This document shows, one piece after another, positions 1-5,698 of a stretch of 11,418 bases of DNA. The stretch lies in assembly GCA_020063525.1 (NCBI GenBank), contig JAGUUJ010000112.1, positions 1 through 11,418 on the forward strand, given 5' to 3'. Both the position numbers and the translations under genes were made by a program. Source of the stretch: Candidatus Omnitrophota bacterium. Its GTDB lineage: Bacteria; Omnitrophota; Gorgyraeia; Gygaellales; Profunditerraquicolaceae. The notes under the pieces were generated by a model. That model was not told the DNA's origin. It did no database searches and saw nothing but the letters and a program-made list of their open reading frames with translations. Position 1 is the first letter of the stretch. Every line of letters starts with the position of its first letter.

Positions 1-2
1 CA

Positions 3-263
3 GGAGGTAACGCACTCTTCCCCCCTCTCCGTCTAGGAATAGGCCAAAGATTAACCAATCTGAGTAATACAATAGGCAAATCTACCGGATTATGGGGCAC
101 AAAACCAGCACAAGCCGCATTGAAAAGTGGTGCTGTAATTGGGATGTATAGAAAAATTGGATATAGAACAGAGATTACCCGCGTCCCTTTAAATGAGAGT
201 ATAAATAAAAGTGTAAGAGAAAGGCTATTACGCGATATTAATATTAATGCCATTGATAAATAA
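3..263 (+). CDS. C-terminal end of an unrecognised protein (partial)
   Basis: An open frame enters from the left edge and runs 86 codons to TAA at 261-263. The visible part starts GGNALFPPLRLGIGQRL, continues with polar and basic stretches (KSTGLWGTKPAQ, GMYRKIGYRTEITRV) and ends NAIDK. I see no membrane segment, cysteine cluster or catalytic motif and do not recognise the family. The glycine-rich, loop-like then basic composition could fit the tail of a large secreted, RHS-like or phage-type protein, but that is a guess. A convincing terminator begins 30 bases after the stop, which supports this as the true end of a transcribed plus-strand gene. The N-terminal part and start lie outside the window. 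Confidence 0.55.
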   Translation, partial: GGNALFPPLRLGIGQRLTNLSNTIGKSTGLWGTKPAQAALKSGAVIGMYRKIGYRTEITRVPLNESINKSVRERLLRDININAIDK

Positions 264-293
264 AAAATAAAGATATTTTTTATAGGTCAAATT

Positions 294-330
294 AAGCCGG
301 ATTGATCGCAATAGCAATTCGGCTTTTTTA
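294..330 (+). terminator. Rho-independent terminator of the leftmost gene
   Basis: AAGCCGGATTG (294-304) pairs with CAATTCGGCTT (315-325) over 11 bp with one G-U pair and a 10-nt loop. The second arm runs straight into a T tract (324-329). It lies 30 nt after the stop at 263 and points the same way, the classic layout of an intrinsic terminator. Confidence 0.85.
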
Positions 331-570
331 TACTTTCGTAGCCAAAACCGCGCCTAATGCGTCAATAAATAGGGGTAGACTTCTATTAGCGGGTGGCTTG
401 GCTTGGATTCGAGCGGTGATGCGAGAAACAAGACAAGACAGGACCCGATAAAATGTTATTTATCGTATAAAAAATAGGGACAGACACCTAGGTTTCTAAT
501 TGAATTAGCTAAGTACGGAGTCAGTCCCTATTTTTTAATCGAGTTCGATATCTGCGGAGTCAGTCCCTAT
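331..570. other. Gene-free region between convergent genes
   Basis: No credible coding frame lies here on either strand. The stretch holds, in order, an imperfect long hairpin (391-446), a 7-bp hairpin (CGATAAA at 446-452 with TTTATCG at 459-465) and a REP-like repeat (469-572). Both flanking genes end here, so no promoter is expected, and I see none that is convincing. Confidence 0.7.
391..446. repeat. Imperfect inverted repeat, possible structured RNA or repeat remnant
   Basis: GGGT (391-394) can pair with ACCC (443-446). After an uneven internal loop, CTTGGCTTG (397-405) pairs with CAAGACAAG (429-437), broken by one G/A mismatch. A further TCG/CGA (409-411/422-424) may pair near the tip. 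There is no T tract after it, so it does not look like a terminator. Whether it is transcribed cannot be seen. Confidence 0.4.
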
Positions 571-572
571 TT
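469..572. repeat. REP-like palindromic repeat with an extra half-copy
   Basis: The arm at 469-488 (A-tract, then TAGGGACAGACACC) is the inverse of the arm at 517-536 with two mismatches in 20 bp. A third arm, CGGAGTCAGTCCCTATTT at 555-572, repeats 516-533 exactly in direct orientation. The loop carries a smaller palindrome, CTAATTGAATTAG (496-508). Arms of the TAGGGACAGACACC type are, as far as I recall, typical of REP elements mobilised by RAYT (Y1_Tnp) transposases; no such transposase lies in the window. The third arm overlaps the TAA stop of the minus-strand helicase (571-573). Read on the minus strand, the large hairpin ends in six T residues, so it could also terminate helicase transcription. 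Confidence 0.7.
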
Positions 573-2448
573 ACCCTTCGCGGAGTTGTTTTTCGGCGTC
601 GATGATGTCGCGGTTGATGACGCGGATAGTTTCTTTGAGTTTATCTCTGAGGACGTATGAAGCGACCTTGGCGTCGTTGATTTCCCTTAATATCTGTATC
701 GCCATCCTGAAATAGCGCACCACCTCGCCTTCATCCGTATCCGTAAACTGCAGGATTTTATCAAAATTTGTGCCGCGCAGCCACCCCTCAATGCTTGTGC
801 TCAGATGAAAAGAGGGTATCTTGCTGACAGGGTATATTCTATATTTTATTTCCTTGGCTTTAATTTCCCCGTATATCTCCTCGCAAGTTCTTTTTATTCT
901 GCGGGCGTTTTTGGATACGCTGGGCATACGCTGATTCTTCCGCGGTTCAAAGACCGTCGCCACCGCAAGAATCCCTAAACCAAATTCATCCAGTTGCTCC
1001 AGGATATTCTCGTCATAAAGTTCAGACAAAATTAATTCATAGCCATAGACTGTTTTGGCGAACTGGCCTTTCTTAGTCAGAGTATCATTATTTATGTAGT
1101 TTAATTCTCTGAGTATTTTTAATTTTGCTTCAATTAATCTTAAGGCTTCTTTTTGCTCATTTTTTCGTGACTGGAAATAATGTAGCGATAGAGGATAGAT
1201 TTTATAGATACCCTCTTTATATTTTTCATAGAGGTTAAGGATAGTGGCATAAGAAGAATTCAGCTGGCTCCTGACCTCTTCGGGTCTGCCATAAATTATG
1301 CGTTTTACTTCTTCCAGAGTTATCCGCGCCGGGTTTACGCGGCAGTAAACAAAGCCTTCTTTATCTATCCCACGCCGGCCAGCACGTCCGGCCATCTGAT
1401 AGAAGTCGCGCGTCTTTAAAGTCCTGACATAACGGCCGTAGAATTTTCTTAAGTCATCAAATATGACTGTGCGGCTGGGCATATTTATGCCTAAGGCAAA
1501 GGTCTCGGTAGTGAAGATAACTTTTAAGAGCCGTGAGGTGAATAATCTTTCTATTACTTCTTTTAAGGTAGGCAGCATTCCTGCGTGATGATAGGCGATT
1601 CCATTTTGGATAAGGGAGTACATCTGGGCGCTAGACTTTTCATGTTTTAAATCAAAGCGCTCGCACAGGGAATTATACAGGGATACTATCTTCTGGCGTT
1701 CGTCGCTATCGAGAAAGTTATAACTGTGCAATTCATAGGCTAAGTCTTCAGCCCGTTTTCTTCCAAAGACGAAATATATACAAGGCAAGCCCTCTTTCTG
1801 GCGGATGTAGTTGATGAGTGCGGTCATTTTATTGGGCCGGCCAGCTCCCAGCCTCTTTAAATTATTGATATTATCTACGATTTCGTTCTGGCACTGGAAG
1901 AAGAAATGCAAAGGCACAGGCCTTTTCTCTTCGATTACTGTCTTTACGGTTTTATTGTGGATAGATTGCATCCACTCTGCGAGTTTGTCGATGTTGGGTA
2001 TAGTGGCAGAGAGGGCGAGAATGTTCATATGTTTAGGTAAAAAGATGAGGGATTCTTCCCAGACTGTGCCGCGCTCAGGGTTATCAATATAGTGGACTTC
2101 ATCAAAGATAATCCAGGAGTATTTCTCCAGGCTTTTTGGCTCATCTAAGATTTTGTTGCGGAATATTTCAGTAGTCATAATCAACACCGGTGCGTAAGGA
2201 TTTAGCGAGACATCGCCGGTTAATATGCCGATATTTTCACCGAACTGGTTTTCGAAATCGCGGAATTTCTGGTTGGAGAGCGCTTTTATGGGCGCAGTAT
2301 AGACTACACCCACTTTATCTTGAATGCAGGTTGAAAGTACGTGCTCGGCAATTGCGGTTTTGCCTGCGCCGGTGGGAGCTGAGACAATTACGGAATAGCC
2401 CTGATTTATATAATCGATGGCTTCTTGCTGGAAACGGTCATAAATCAT
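571..2448 (-). CDS. Ski2/Mtr4-like DEVH-box helicase (superfamily 2)
   Basis: Predicted ATP-dependent helicase of 625 residues, most likely acting on RNA. Visible in order: a Q-like RFQQEAI near residue 5; Walker A APTGAGKT (24-31); motif Ia TAPIKALSNQKF; box II DEVH (116-119); motif III SAT (147-149); AYHHAGM (about 285-291), typical of the Ski2 family; TETFALGINMPS; and motif VI QMAGRAGRRG (351-360). The C-terminal part with GWLRGTNFDKIL and EGEVVRYFR resembles the DSHCT domain of Ski2, Mtr4 and mycobacterial HelY. It is much shorter than those (about 900-1000 residues) and seems to lack the arch insertion. The open frame extends to a TTG at 2484, but that codon lies in the -35 box, so I choose the ATG at 2446-2448. 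The gene is alone on its strand, diverges from the DUF3786 gene, and has no Shine-Dalgarno. Its bacterial substrate cannot be told from sequence. Confidence 0.93.
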   Translation of the reverse strand: MIYDRFQQEAIDYINQGYSVIVSAPTGAGKTAIAEHVLSTCIQDKVGVVYTAPIKALSNQKFRDFENQFGENIGILTGDVSLNPYAPVLIMTTEIFRNKILDEPKSLEKYSWIIFDEVHYIDNPERGTVWEESLIFLPKHMNILALSATIPNIDKLAEWMQSIHNKTVKTVIEEKRPVPLHFFFQCQNEIVDNINNLKRLGAGRPNKMTALINYIRQKEGLPCIYFVFGRKRAEDLAYELHSYNFLDSDERQKIVSLYNSLCERFDLKHEKSSAQMYSLIQNGIAYHHAGMLPTLKEVIERLFTSRLLKVIFTTETFALGINMPSRTVIFDDLRKFYGRYVRTLKTRDFYQMAGRAGRRGIDKEGFVYCRVNPARITLEEVKRIIYGRPEEVRSQLNSSYATILNLYEKYKEGIYKIYPLSLHYFQSRKNEQKEALRLIEAKLKILRELNYINNDTLTKKGQFAKTVYGYELILSELYDENILEQLDEFGLGILAVATVFEPRKNQRMPSVSKNARRIKRTCEEIYGEIKAKEIKYRIYPVSKIPSFHLSTSIEGWLRGTNFDKILQFTDTDEGEVVRYFRMAIQILREINDAKVASYVLRDKLKETIRVINRDIIDAEKQLREG

Positions 2449-2484
2449 AACAATAGTATAATCTAAAATTATTGATTTATCCAA
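2446..2484 (-). promoter_or_regulatory. Promoter of the helicase gene, predicted leaderless
   Basis: On the minus strand, TTGGAT (2484-2479), an 18-nt spacer and TATACT (2460-2455) match sigma70-type boxes. Only six bases, ATTGTT, separate the -10 box from the ATG at 2448, so transcription should start at or within a base or two of the start codon. No Shine-Dalgarno is present. It overlaps the divergent promoter of the DUF3786 gene. Confidence 0.6.
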
Positions 2485-2508
2485 TTAAAAAGAGTAGAAT
2501 AGTTTAAA
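2472..2508 (+). promoter_or_regulatory. Promoter of the DUF3786-nuclease-aroC-spoVG group, predicted leaderless
   Basis: TTGATT (2472-2477), a 17-nt spacer and TAGAAT (2495-2500) form a good sigma70-type promoter. Eight bases follow before the ATG at 2509, placing the start of transcription at about 2507-2509. The upstream bases hold no ribosome binding site at usable distance. Its -35 box lies in the spacer of the opposing helicase promoter, so the two probably compete for RNA polymerase. Confidence 0.6.
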
Positions 2509-3060
2509 ATGAGTTACGAGGCAGCGCTAGAAAAGGGTTGGGAGGATTTAAGTAAACTAAATCCCGAAAAAATCTTAGCCGTTAAATTCTTAGGCGATGA
2601 ATATACTGTAAATTTCGGCGAAAAGAAAATACTCTCCCTGTCTTGTAATATACCGGCCAAAGATTTTACCGTAATTTTGCTTTTGCATTATCTGGCGCAT
2701 AAATTAAAAGAAGTGCCTGCCTTAACCAACGAATGGCTGAGTTTTAAGGAATTATCAGGCGTAGAAGGTTATTATTCTGCTTTCAGGAACAGGGCAATTG
2801 AGCCGATAATCAGAAAGTACGGCAGTCATCCCGAAGGCGTACTGTCAGCCTTGGATAGATTACCGGCAAAGAGAGTTGATCAGGGCGACGTGGGCATTGT
2901 GTTGGAAGCATTCGAAGGCGTGCCTGTATTGATTACCCTTTGGCGAGGCGACGATGAATTTGGGCCTGAGGTAAATATGCTATTTGACAAAAGCATTACT
3001 CAAATATTTTGTACCGAAGATATAGTGGTCCTGGCAGGTTTTATTGCCAGCCAGTTATAA
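2509..3060 (+). CDS. DUF3786 family protein
   Basis: A 183-residue soluble protein with no signal peptide or membrane helix. The pattern WEDLSKLNPEKI...GDEYTVNF near the N terminus, ILLLHYLAHK (about 56-65), WLSFKELSGVEGYYSAFR (about 76-93) and a C-terminal GDDEFGPEVNMLFDKSI matches my memory of DUF3786, a family of unknown function in anaerobic bacteria and archaea. Some members lie near corrinoid or iron-sulfur proteins, but nothing here supports such a role, and this copy has only two cysteines. It is first in a plus-strand group; the nuclease gene follows after 23 nt. The ATG directly follows a promoter -10 box, so the mRNA is probably leaderless. Confidence 0.85.
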   Translation: MSYEAALEKGWEDLSKLNPEKILAVKFLGDEYTVNFGEKKILSLSCNIPAKDFTVILLLHYLAHKLKEVPALTNEWLSFKELSGVEGYYSAFRNRAIEPIIRKYGSHPEGVLSALDRLPAKRVDQGDVGIVLEAFEGVPVLITLWRGDDEFGPEVNMLFDKSITQIFCTEDIVVLAGFIASQL

Positions 3061-3065
3061 GAACA

Positions 3066-3072
3066 AAAGGAG
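3066..3072 (+). promoter_or_regulatory. Ribosome binding site that fixes the nuclease start
   Basis: AAAGGAG lies 11 nt before the ATG at 3084. This, with a clean signal peptide beginning at that methionine, argues against the longer in-frame TTG start at 3009, which would overlap the DUF3786 gene by 52 bases. Confidence 0.75.
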
Positions 3073-3083
3073 AATTGCGTAAA

Positions 3084-3647
3084 ATGAAAAAAGCCATTAT
3101 TTTTTTAATTATCCTGCTATCTTTACCGTTTAATTTTTGTATCGCGGATGATGAACCGGCTAAAATTTATCATTCTGGTAATTGGAAATTCTCCTTACCG
3201 TTTGGCAAATCTTACAATTATTCCGATATCCTAGTCAGGCGGGTTATTGACGGCGATACGATTCAACTTGAGACAGGCGAAAGAGTGCGTCTTATAGGTA
3301 TAGATACGCCGGAAATGCACGAGTCAGATAAGTTGTATAGAGACAGTCAAAGGACAAAGCAGGATATACGCACTATTCAAGAATTAGGCAGGCGTTCTTA
3401 CGAGTTTACCAAGAAATTAGTTGAAGGCAAACGCGTAAGCCTTGAATTCGATGTGGAAAAATACGATAAATACAGCCGGCTGCTCGCTTATGTATATTTA
3501 AAAAAGGACGGGATATTTGTGAATGCGGAAATTATAAAACAGGGATATGCTTCTTTGATGACTATACCGCCGAATGCGAAATACGCGGATTTATTCTTAA
3601 AATTATCTCAGGAGGCGCGTAATAATAAACGAGGACTTTGGAAATAG
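3084..3647 (+). CDS. Secreted Staphylococcal-nuclease-like (SNase) endonuclease
   Basis: Predicted calcium-dependent nuclease of 187 residues, exported by the Sec route. Residues 1-21 form a signal peptide: MKK, a hydrophobic run, then CIA before DD, a plausible signal peptidase I site; C19 lacks a proper lipobox. The SNase domain spans about 49-187. Counterparts of the catalytic and metal-binding residues of staphylococcal nuclease are all present: D56 and D58 in VIDGDT, R69, D74, T75 and E77 in RLIGIDTPE, and R132 in DKYSRLLAYVY. Helix FVNAEIIKQGYA and the C-terminal NNKRGLW are also family features. The enzyme should therefore be active, degrading DNA or RNA in the periplasm or outside the cell. 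It lies between the DUF3786 gene and aroC, whose ribosome binding site overlaps its stop codon. Confidence 0.92.
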   Translation: MKKAIIFLIILLSLPFNFCIADDEPAKIYHSGNWKFSLPFGKSYNYSDILVRRVIDGDTIQLETGERVRLIGIDTPEMHESDKLYRDSQRTKQDIRTIQELGRRSYEFTKKLVEGKRVSLEFDVEKYDKYSRLLAYVYLKKDGIFVNAEIIKQGYASLMTIPPNAKYADLFLKLSQEARNNKRGLWK

Positions 3648-3656
3648 GAGGAAGCT

Positions 3657-4697
3657 ATGTTGAGATATTTAACTGCAGGAGAATCGCACGGGCAGGCATT
3701 GGTTGCTATTTTAGAAGGTATGCCGGTAGGCCTGAAAATAGATTCAGCCCGGATAAATTTAGAATTAAAGCGCCGGCAAGAGGGCGTCGGCCGTGGCAGG
3801 CGTATGCAGATTGAAAAGGATAAAGTAGAGATACTTTCCGGATTGAAAAAAGGCATAACGTTAGGCAGCCCCCTGGCTTTGTTGATTGAGAATAAGGATT
3901 CAAGCATTGAGAAATTACCCAAGGTAACCTGTCCGCGCCCGGGGCATGCGGATTTAGCCGGACTCCTAAAATATGGATTCACGGATGTGCGCAATGTATT
4001 AGAGCGCGCCTCAGCCAGAGAAACCGTCAGCCGCGTAGGAATAGGAGCAATATGTAAGATATTCTTAGAGGAATTCAGGATAAGAATATCGAGTACAGTT
4101 TTATCTATCGGCGGCGAATCTACCCGCTTGGCGATGATAAAAAAGATTACCGAGGCCAAAGAGAACAAAGATACTCTGGGTGGTATTTTTGAAGTTATAG
4201 TTAAAGGAGCGCCTTGCGGTTTGGGTAGCTACATGCATGCGGACAGGCGCCTGGATGGCCGGATAGCGCAAGCCGTAATGTCTATCCCGGGAGTAAAAGG
4301 AATTGAGATCGGTCTGGGCTTTGGCTATGCAGAGAAATTCGGCTCTGAATGCCACGATGCAATCTACTATACTAAAAATAAGGGTTATTTTCACAAGACC
4401 AATAATGCCGGCGGTATCGAAGGCGGTATATCTAATGGCGAGGATATTATTATCCGCGCCTGTATGAAACCCATTTCTACGTTATTGGAGCCGCTTGATT
4501 CTGTCAACATAATTACTAAAAGGCCAAGTAAAGCTTCTATCCAGCGTTCGGATATTTGCGTAGTTCAGTCTGCAGGCGTAATTGCCGAGTCTGTTTTGGC
4601 TTATGTGTTGGCAGATGCGTTCCTGGAGAAGTTCGGCAGCGACTGTCTTTCGGATATAAAAGATAATTACCATAATTATCTAAAAAGAATGCGTTAG
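3657..4697 (+). CDS. aroC: Chorismate synthase
   Basis: Converts 5-enolpyruvylshikimate-3-phosphate to chorismate, last step of the shikimate pathway, using reduced FMN. Length 346 is slightly short of the usual 350-390. Signatures visible: GESHG (8-12), RRQEGVGRGRRM (39-50), RPGHADLAG (94-102), RASARETVSRVGIGA (117-131), GGIEGGISNGE (252-262), and RSDICVVQSAG (297-307) near the C terminus. The start is well supported: TAGGAGGA (3645-3652) overlaps the nuclease stop and sits 4 nt before the ATG, so the two genes are surely cotranscribed. The other shikimate gene here, aroK, lies two genes downstream under its own promoter. Confidence 0.97.
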   Translation: MLRYLTAGESHGQALVAILEGMPVGLKIDSARINLELKRRQEGVGRGRRMQIEKDKVEILSGLKKGITLGSPLALLIENKDSSIEKLPKVTCPRPGHADLAGLLKYGFTDVRNVLERASARETVSRVGIGAICKIFLEEFRIRISSTVLSIGGESTRLAMIKKITEAKENKDTLGGIFEVIVKGAPCGLGSYMHADRRLDGRIAQAVMSIPGVKGIEIGLGFGYAEKFGSECHDAIYYTKNKGYFHKTNNAGGIEGGISNGEDIIIRACMKPISTLLEPLDSVNIITKRPSKASIQRSDICVVQSAGVIAESVLAYVLADAFLEKFGSDCLSDIKDNYHNYLKRMR

Positions 4698-4728
4698 AAA
4701 ATATCGCCTCTTTCGTCTATTAAGGTAG

Positions 4729-4735
4729 AAGGGGG
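4729..4735 (+). promoter_or_regulatory. Ribosome binding site that fixes the spoVG start
   Basis: AAGGGGG ends 8 nt before the ATG at 4744. The longer in-frame GTG at 4735 falls inside this site, so the ATG is the better start. Confidence 0.65.
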
Positions 4736-4743
4736 TGATAGAG

Positions 4744-4998
4744 ATGGAAGAAAACACGATTCAAGTCAGTCGGGTTTATAAGATTGACGGAGATGAGAAG
4801 CTGAAGGCCTTTGTGGATGTTTCTTTGGCTGGTGTGGTGGTGAAGGGCTTGCGCGTTGTTAACGGGAGCAATGGTTTGTTCCTGAGCATGCCCCGGCATC
4901 AGGGCAAAGACGGTAAATGGTATGAAACCGTTTATCCTGCCACAAAGGAGATGCGTAAGCAGTTAAGCGACTTGGTATTGGCAGCGTATCAGGAGTAG
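4744..4998 (+). CDS. spoVG: SpoVG family nucleic-acid-binding regulator
   Basis: An 84-residue protein spanning the whole SpoVG domain. The pattern VSRVYKIDGDEKLKAFVDV, then GLRVVNGSNGLFLSMP (NGLFLSMP at 43-50) and ETVYPATKEMRKQL matches SpoVG well. Family members studied in Bacillus, Staphylococcus and Borrelia bind DNA and RNA and tune gene expression; the Bacillus protein affects sporulation. Sporulation is not implied here: the family is widespread in non-sporeformers. It follows aroC after 46 nt with its own ribosome binding site and is the last gene before a long hairpin. Its targets cannot be inferred. Confidence 0.9.
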   Translation: MEENTIQVSRVYKIDGDEKLKAFVDVSLAGVVVKGLRVVNGSNGLFLSMPRHQGKDGKWYETVYPATKEMRKQLSDLVLAAYQE

Positions 4999-5083
4999 GG
5001 GGTTCTAAAAAGTAACCCCGCACCTTTTATCCATTCAAGTATTTAATCTTAAAAACTTGAATACTAAAAAGGTGCGGGGTTAT
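4999..5083. repeat. Long palindromic hairpin after spoVG (REP-like, possible terminator)
   Basis: The 16 bases 5013-5028 (TAACCCCGCACCTTTT) pair perfectly with 5067-5082. Beyond a 4x4 internal loop, ATTCAAGT (5033-5040) pairs with ACTTGAAT (5055-5062). No T tract follows on the plus strand, but on the minus strand the stem is followed by a five-T run (5011-5007), so as an intrinsic terminator it is weak for spoVG. A third arm, GGGGTT at 4999-5004, can pair with AACCCC (5014-5019) instead, giving two exclusive folds. The A/T-tract-flanked arms resemble REP elements. It ends four bases before the aroK -35 box. Confidence 0.75.
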
Positions 5084-5086
5084 AAT

Positions 5087-5122
5087 TTGACAGCGTTTTA
5101 ACTATATGATAGAATTGCGGAT
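5087..5122 (+). promoter_or_regulatory. Strong aroK promoter, predicted leaderless
   Basis: A perfect TTGACA (5087-5092), a 17-nt spacer and TAGAAT (5110-5115) make this the best sigma70-type promoter in the window. The ATG follows after only seven bases (TGCGGAT), so transcription should begin on the start codon. There is no usable Shine-Dalgarno. Confidence 0.75.
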
Positions 5123-5632
5123 ATGAATAATATCTATTTAGTAGGATTCATGGGTACAGGTAAAACCGAGGTAGGTAAGGAACTCGCTAAGAAAAAGAAG
5201 TTACAATTTGTTGATTTGGATGAATTAATCGAACTAAAGCAAAAAAGGGCTATTTCCGATATCTTTGCCAAAGACGGTGAACCCTATTTTCGTAAGGTAG
5301 AGAAGCGGGTTTTAAAGGAAGTAAGCAAGGAGAAGAAATTTGTGGTAGCCTGCGGCGGCGGGATTGTGCTGGATAAGGATAATATTAAGATAATGAAAGA
5401 TGCTGGGCTGATTATTTGTTTGACTGCCTCGCCTGCGGTAATATTAGAAAGGACGAGCGCCTATCGCCACCGACCGTTGTTAAATGTAAGCAATCCCCGT
5501 AAGCAGATAGAGCTACTTCTTAAATTCCGCGCTCCTTATTACGCCCAGGCAGATAAAACTATTGATACGTCCAGAATCTCTATAAGAGAGGTTGTGGATA
5601 AAATTATTAAATTAATTCGCGAAGAAAAATGA
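5123..5632 (+). CDS. aroK: Shikimate kinase
   Basis: Phosphorylates shikimate with ATP, fifth step of the shikimate pathway, in the cytoplasm. At 169 residues it is the normal size for a single-domain kinase. Visible: Walker A GFMGTGKT (8-15), the DLDELIE segment with D31 and D33, GEPYFRKVE with the substrate-binding arginine R57, the GGG at 78-80 in VACGGGIVL, lid arginines in YRHRPLL (R115, R117), and R136 in the adenine-binding region. Its promoter is separate from the aroC group. The end of the gene is followed by the first CCCTCTCCC-type repeat. Confidence 0.96.
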   Translation: MNNIYLVGFMGTGKTEVGKELAKKKKLQFVDLDELIELKQKRAISDIFAKDGEPYFRKVEKRVLKEVSKEKKFVVACGGGIVLDKDNIKIMKDAGLIICLTASPAVILERTSAYRHRPLLNVSNPRKQIELLLKFRAPYYAQADKTIDTSRISIREVVDKIIKLIREEK

Positions 5633-5660
5633 TTTAGCTCTAATCTTAAGTAAGTGAATT

Positions 5661-5695
5661 CCCTCTCCCTTTTAGGGAGAGGGTCAGGGTGAGGG
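5661..5695 (+). repeat. CCCTCTCCC-type palindromic repeat, copy 1
   Basis: CCCTCTCCCT (5661-5670) and AGGGAGAGGG (5674-5683) form a perfect 10-bp stem with a TTT loop, followed by the tail TCAGGGTGAGGG (5684-5695). The repeat ends three bases before the GTG start of the DUF559 gene and provides the only purine-rich bases there that could bind a ribosome. A second copy lies inverted at the gene's 3' end, and a decayed third copy beyond it has the same orientation as this one. Confidence 0.85.
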
Positions 5696-5698
5696 AGA

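Noticed and set aside
331..570. tRNA or other standard RNA gene in the gene-free stretch
   Set aside because: No cloverleaf, no TTC-A T-arm pattern with matching acceptor ends, and no known RNA motif could be found by eye.
2449..2484. Longer helicase start at a TTG codon (2484), adding 12 residues
   Set aside because: The TTG lies in the likely -35 box and the added residues would be encoded upstream of the predicted transcription start; no ribosome binding site precedes it.
3009..3083. Longer nuclease frame starting at TTG 3009
   Set aside because: It overlaps the DUF3786 gene and hides the signal peptide; the ATG at 3084 has AAAGGAG at the right place.
3608..4168. Long minus-strand open frame opposite aroC
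   Set aside because: It lies antisense to conserved chorismate synthase motifs and shows no family features; the same holds for the minus-strand frame at 7345-7773 opposite dprA and the plus-strand frames at 1811-2092 and 2190-2450 opposite the helicase.
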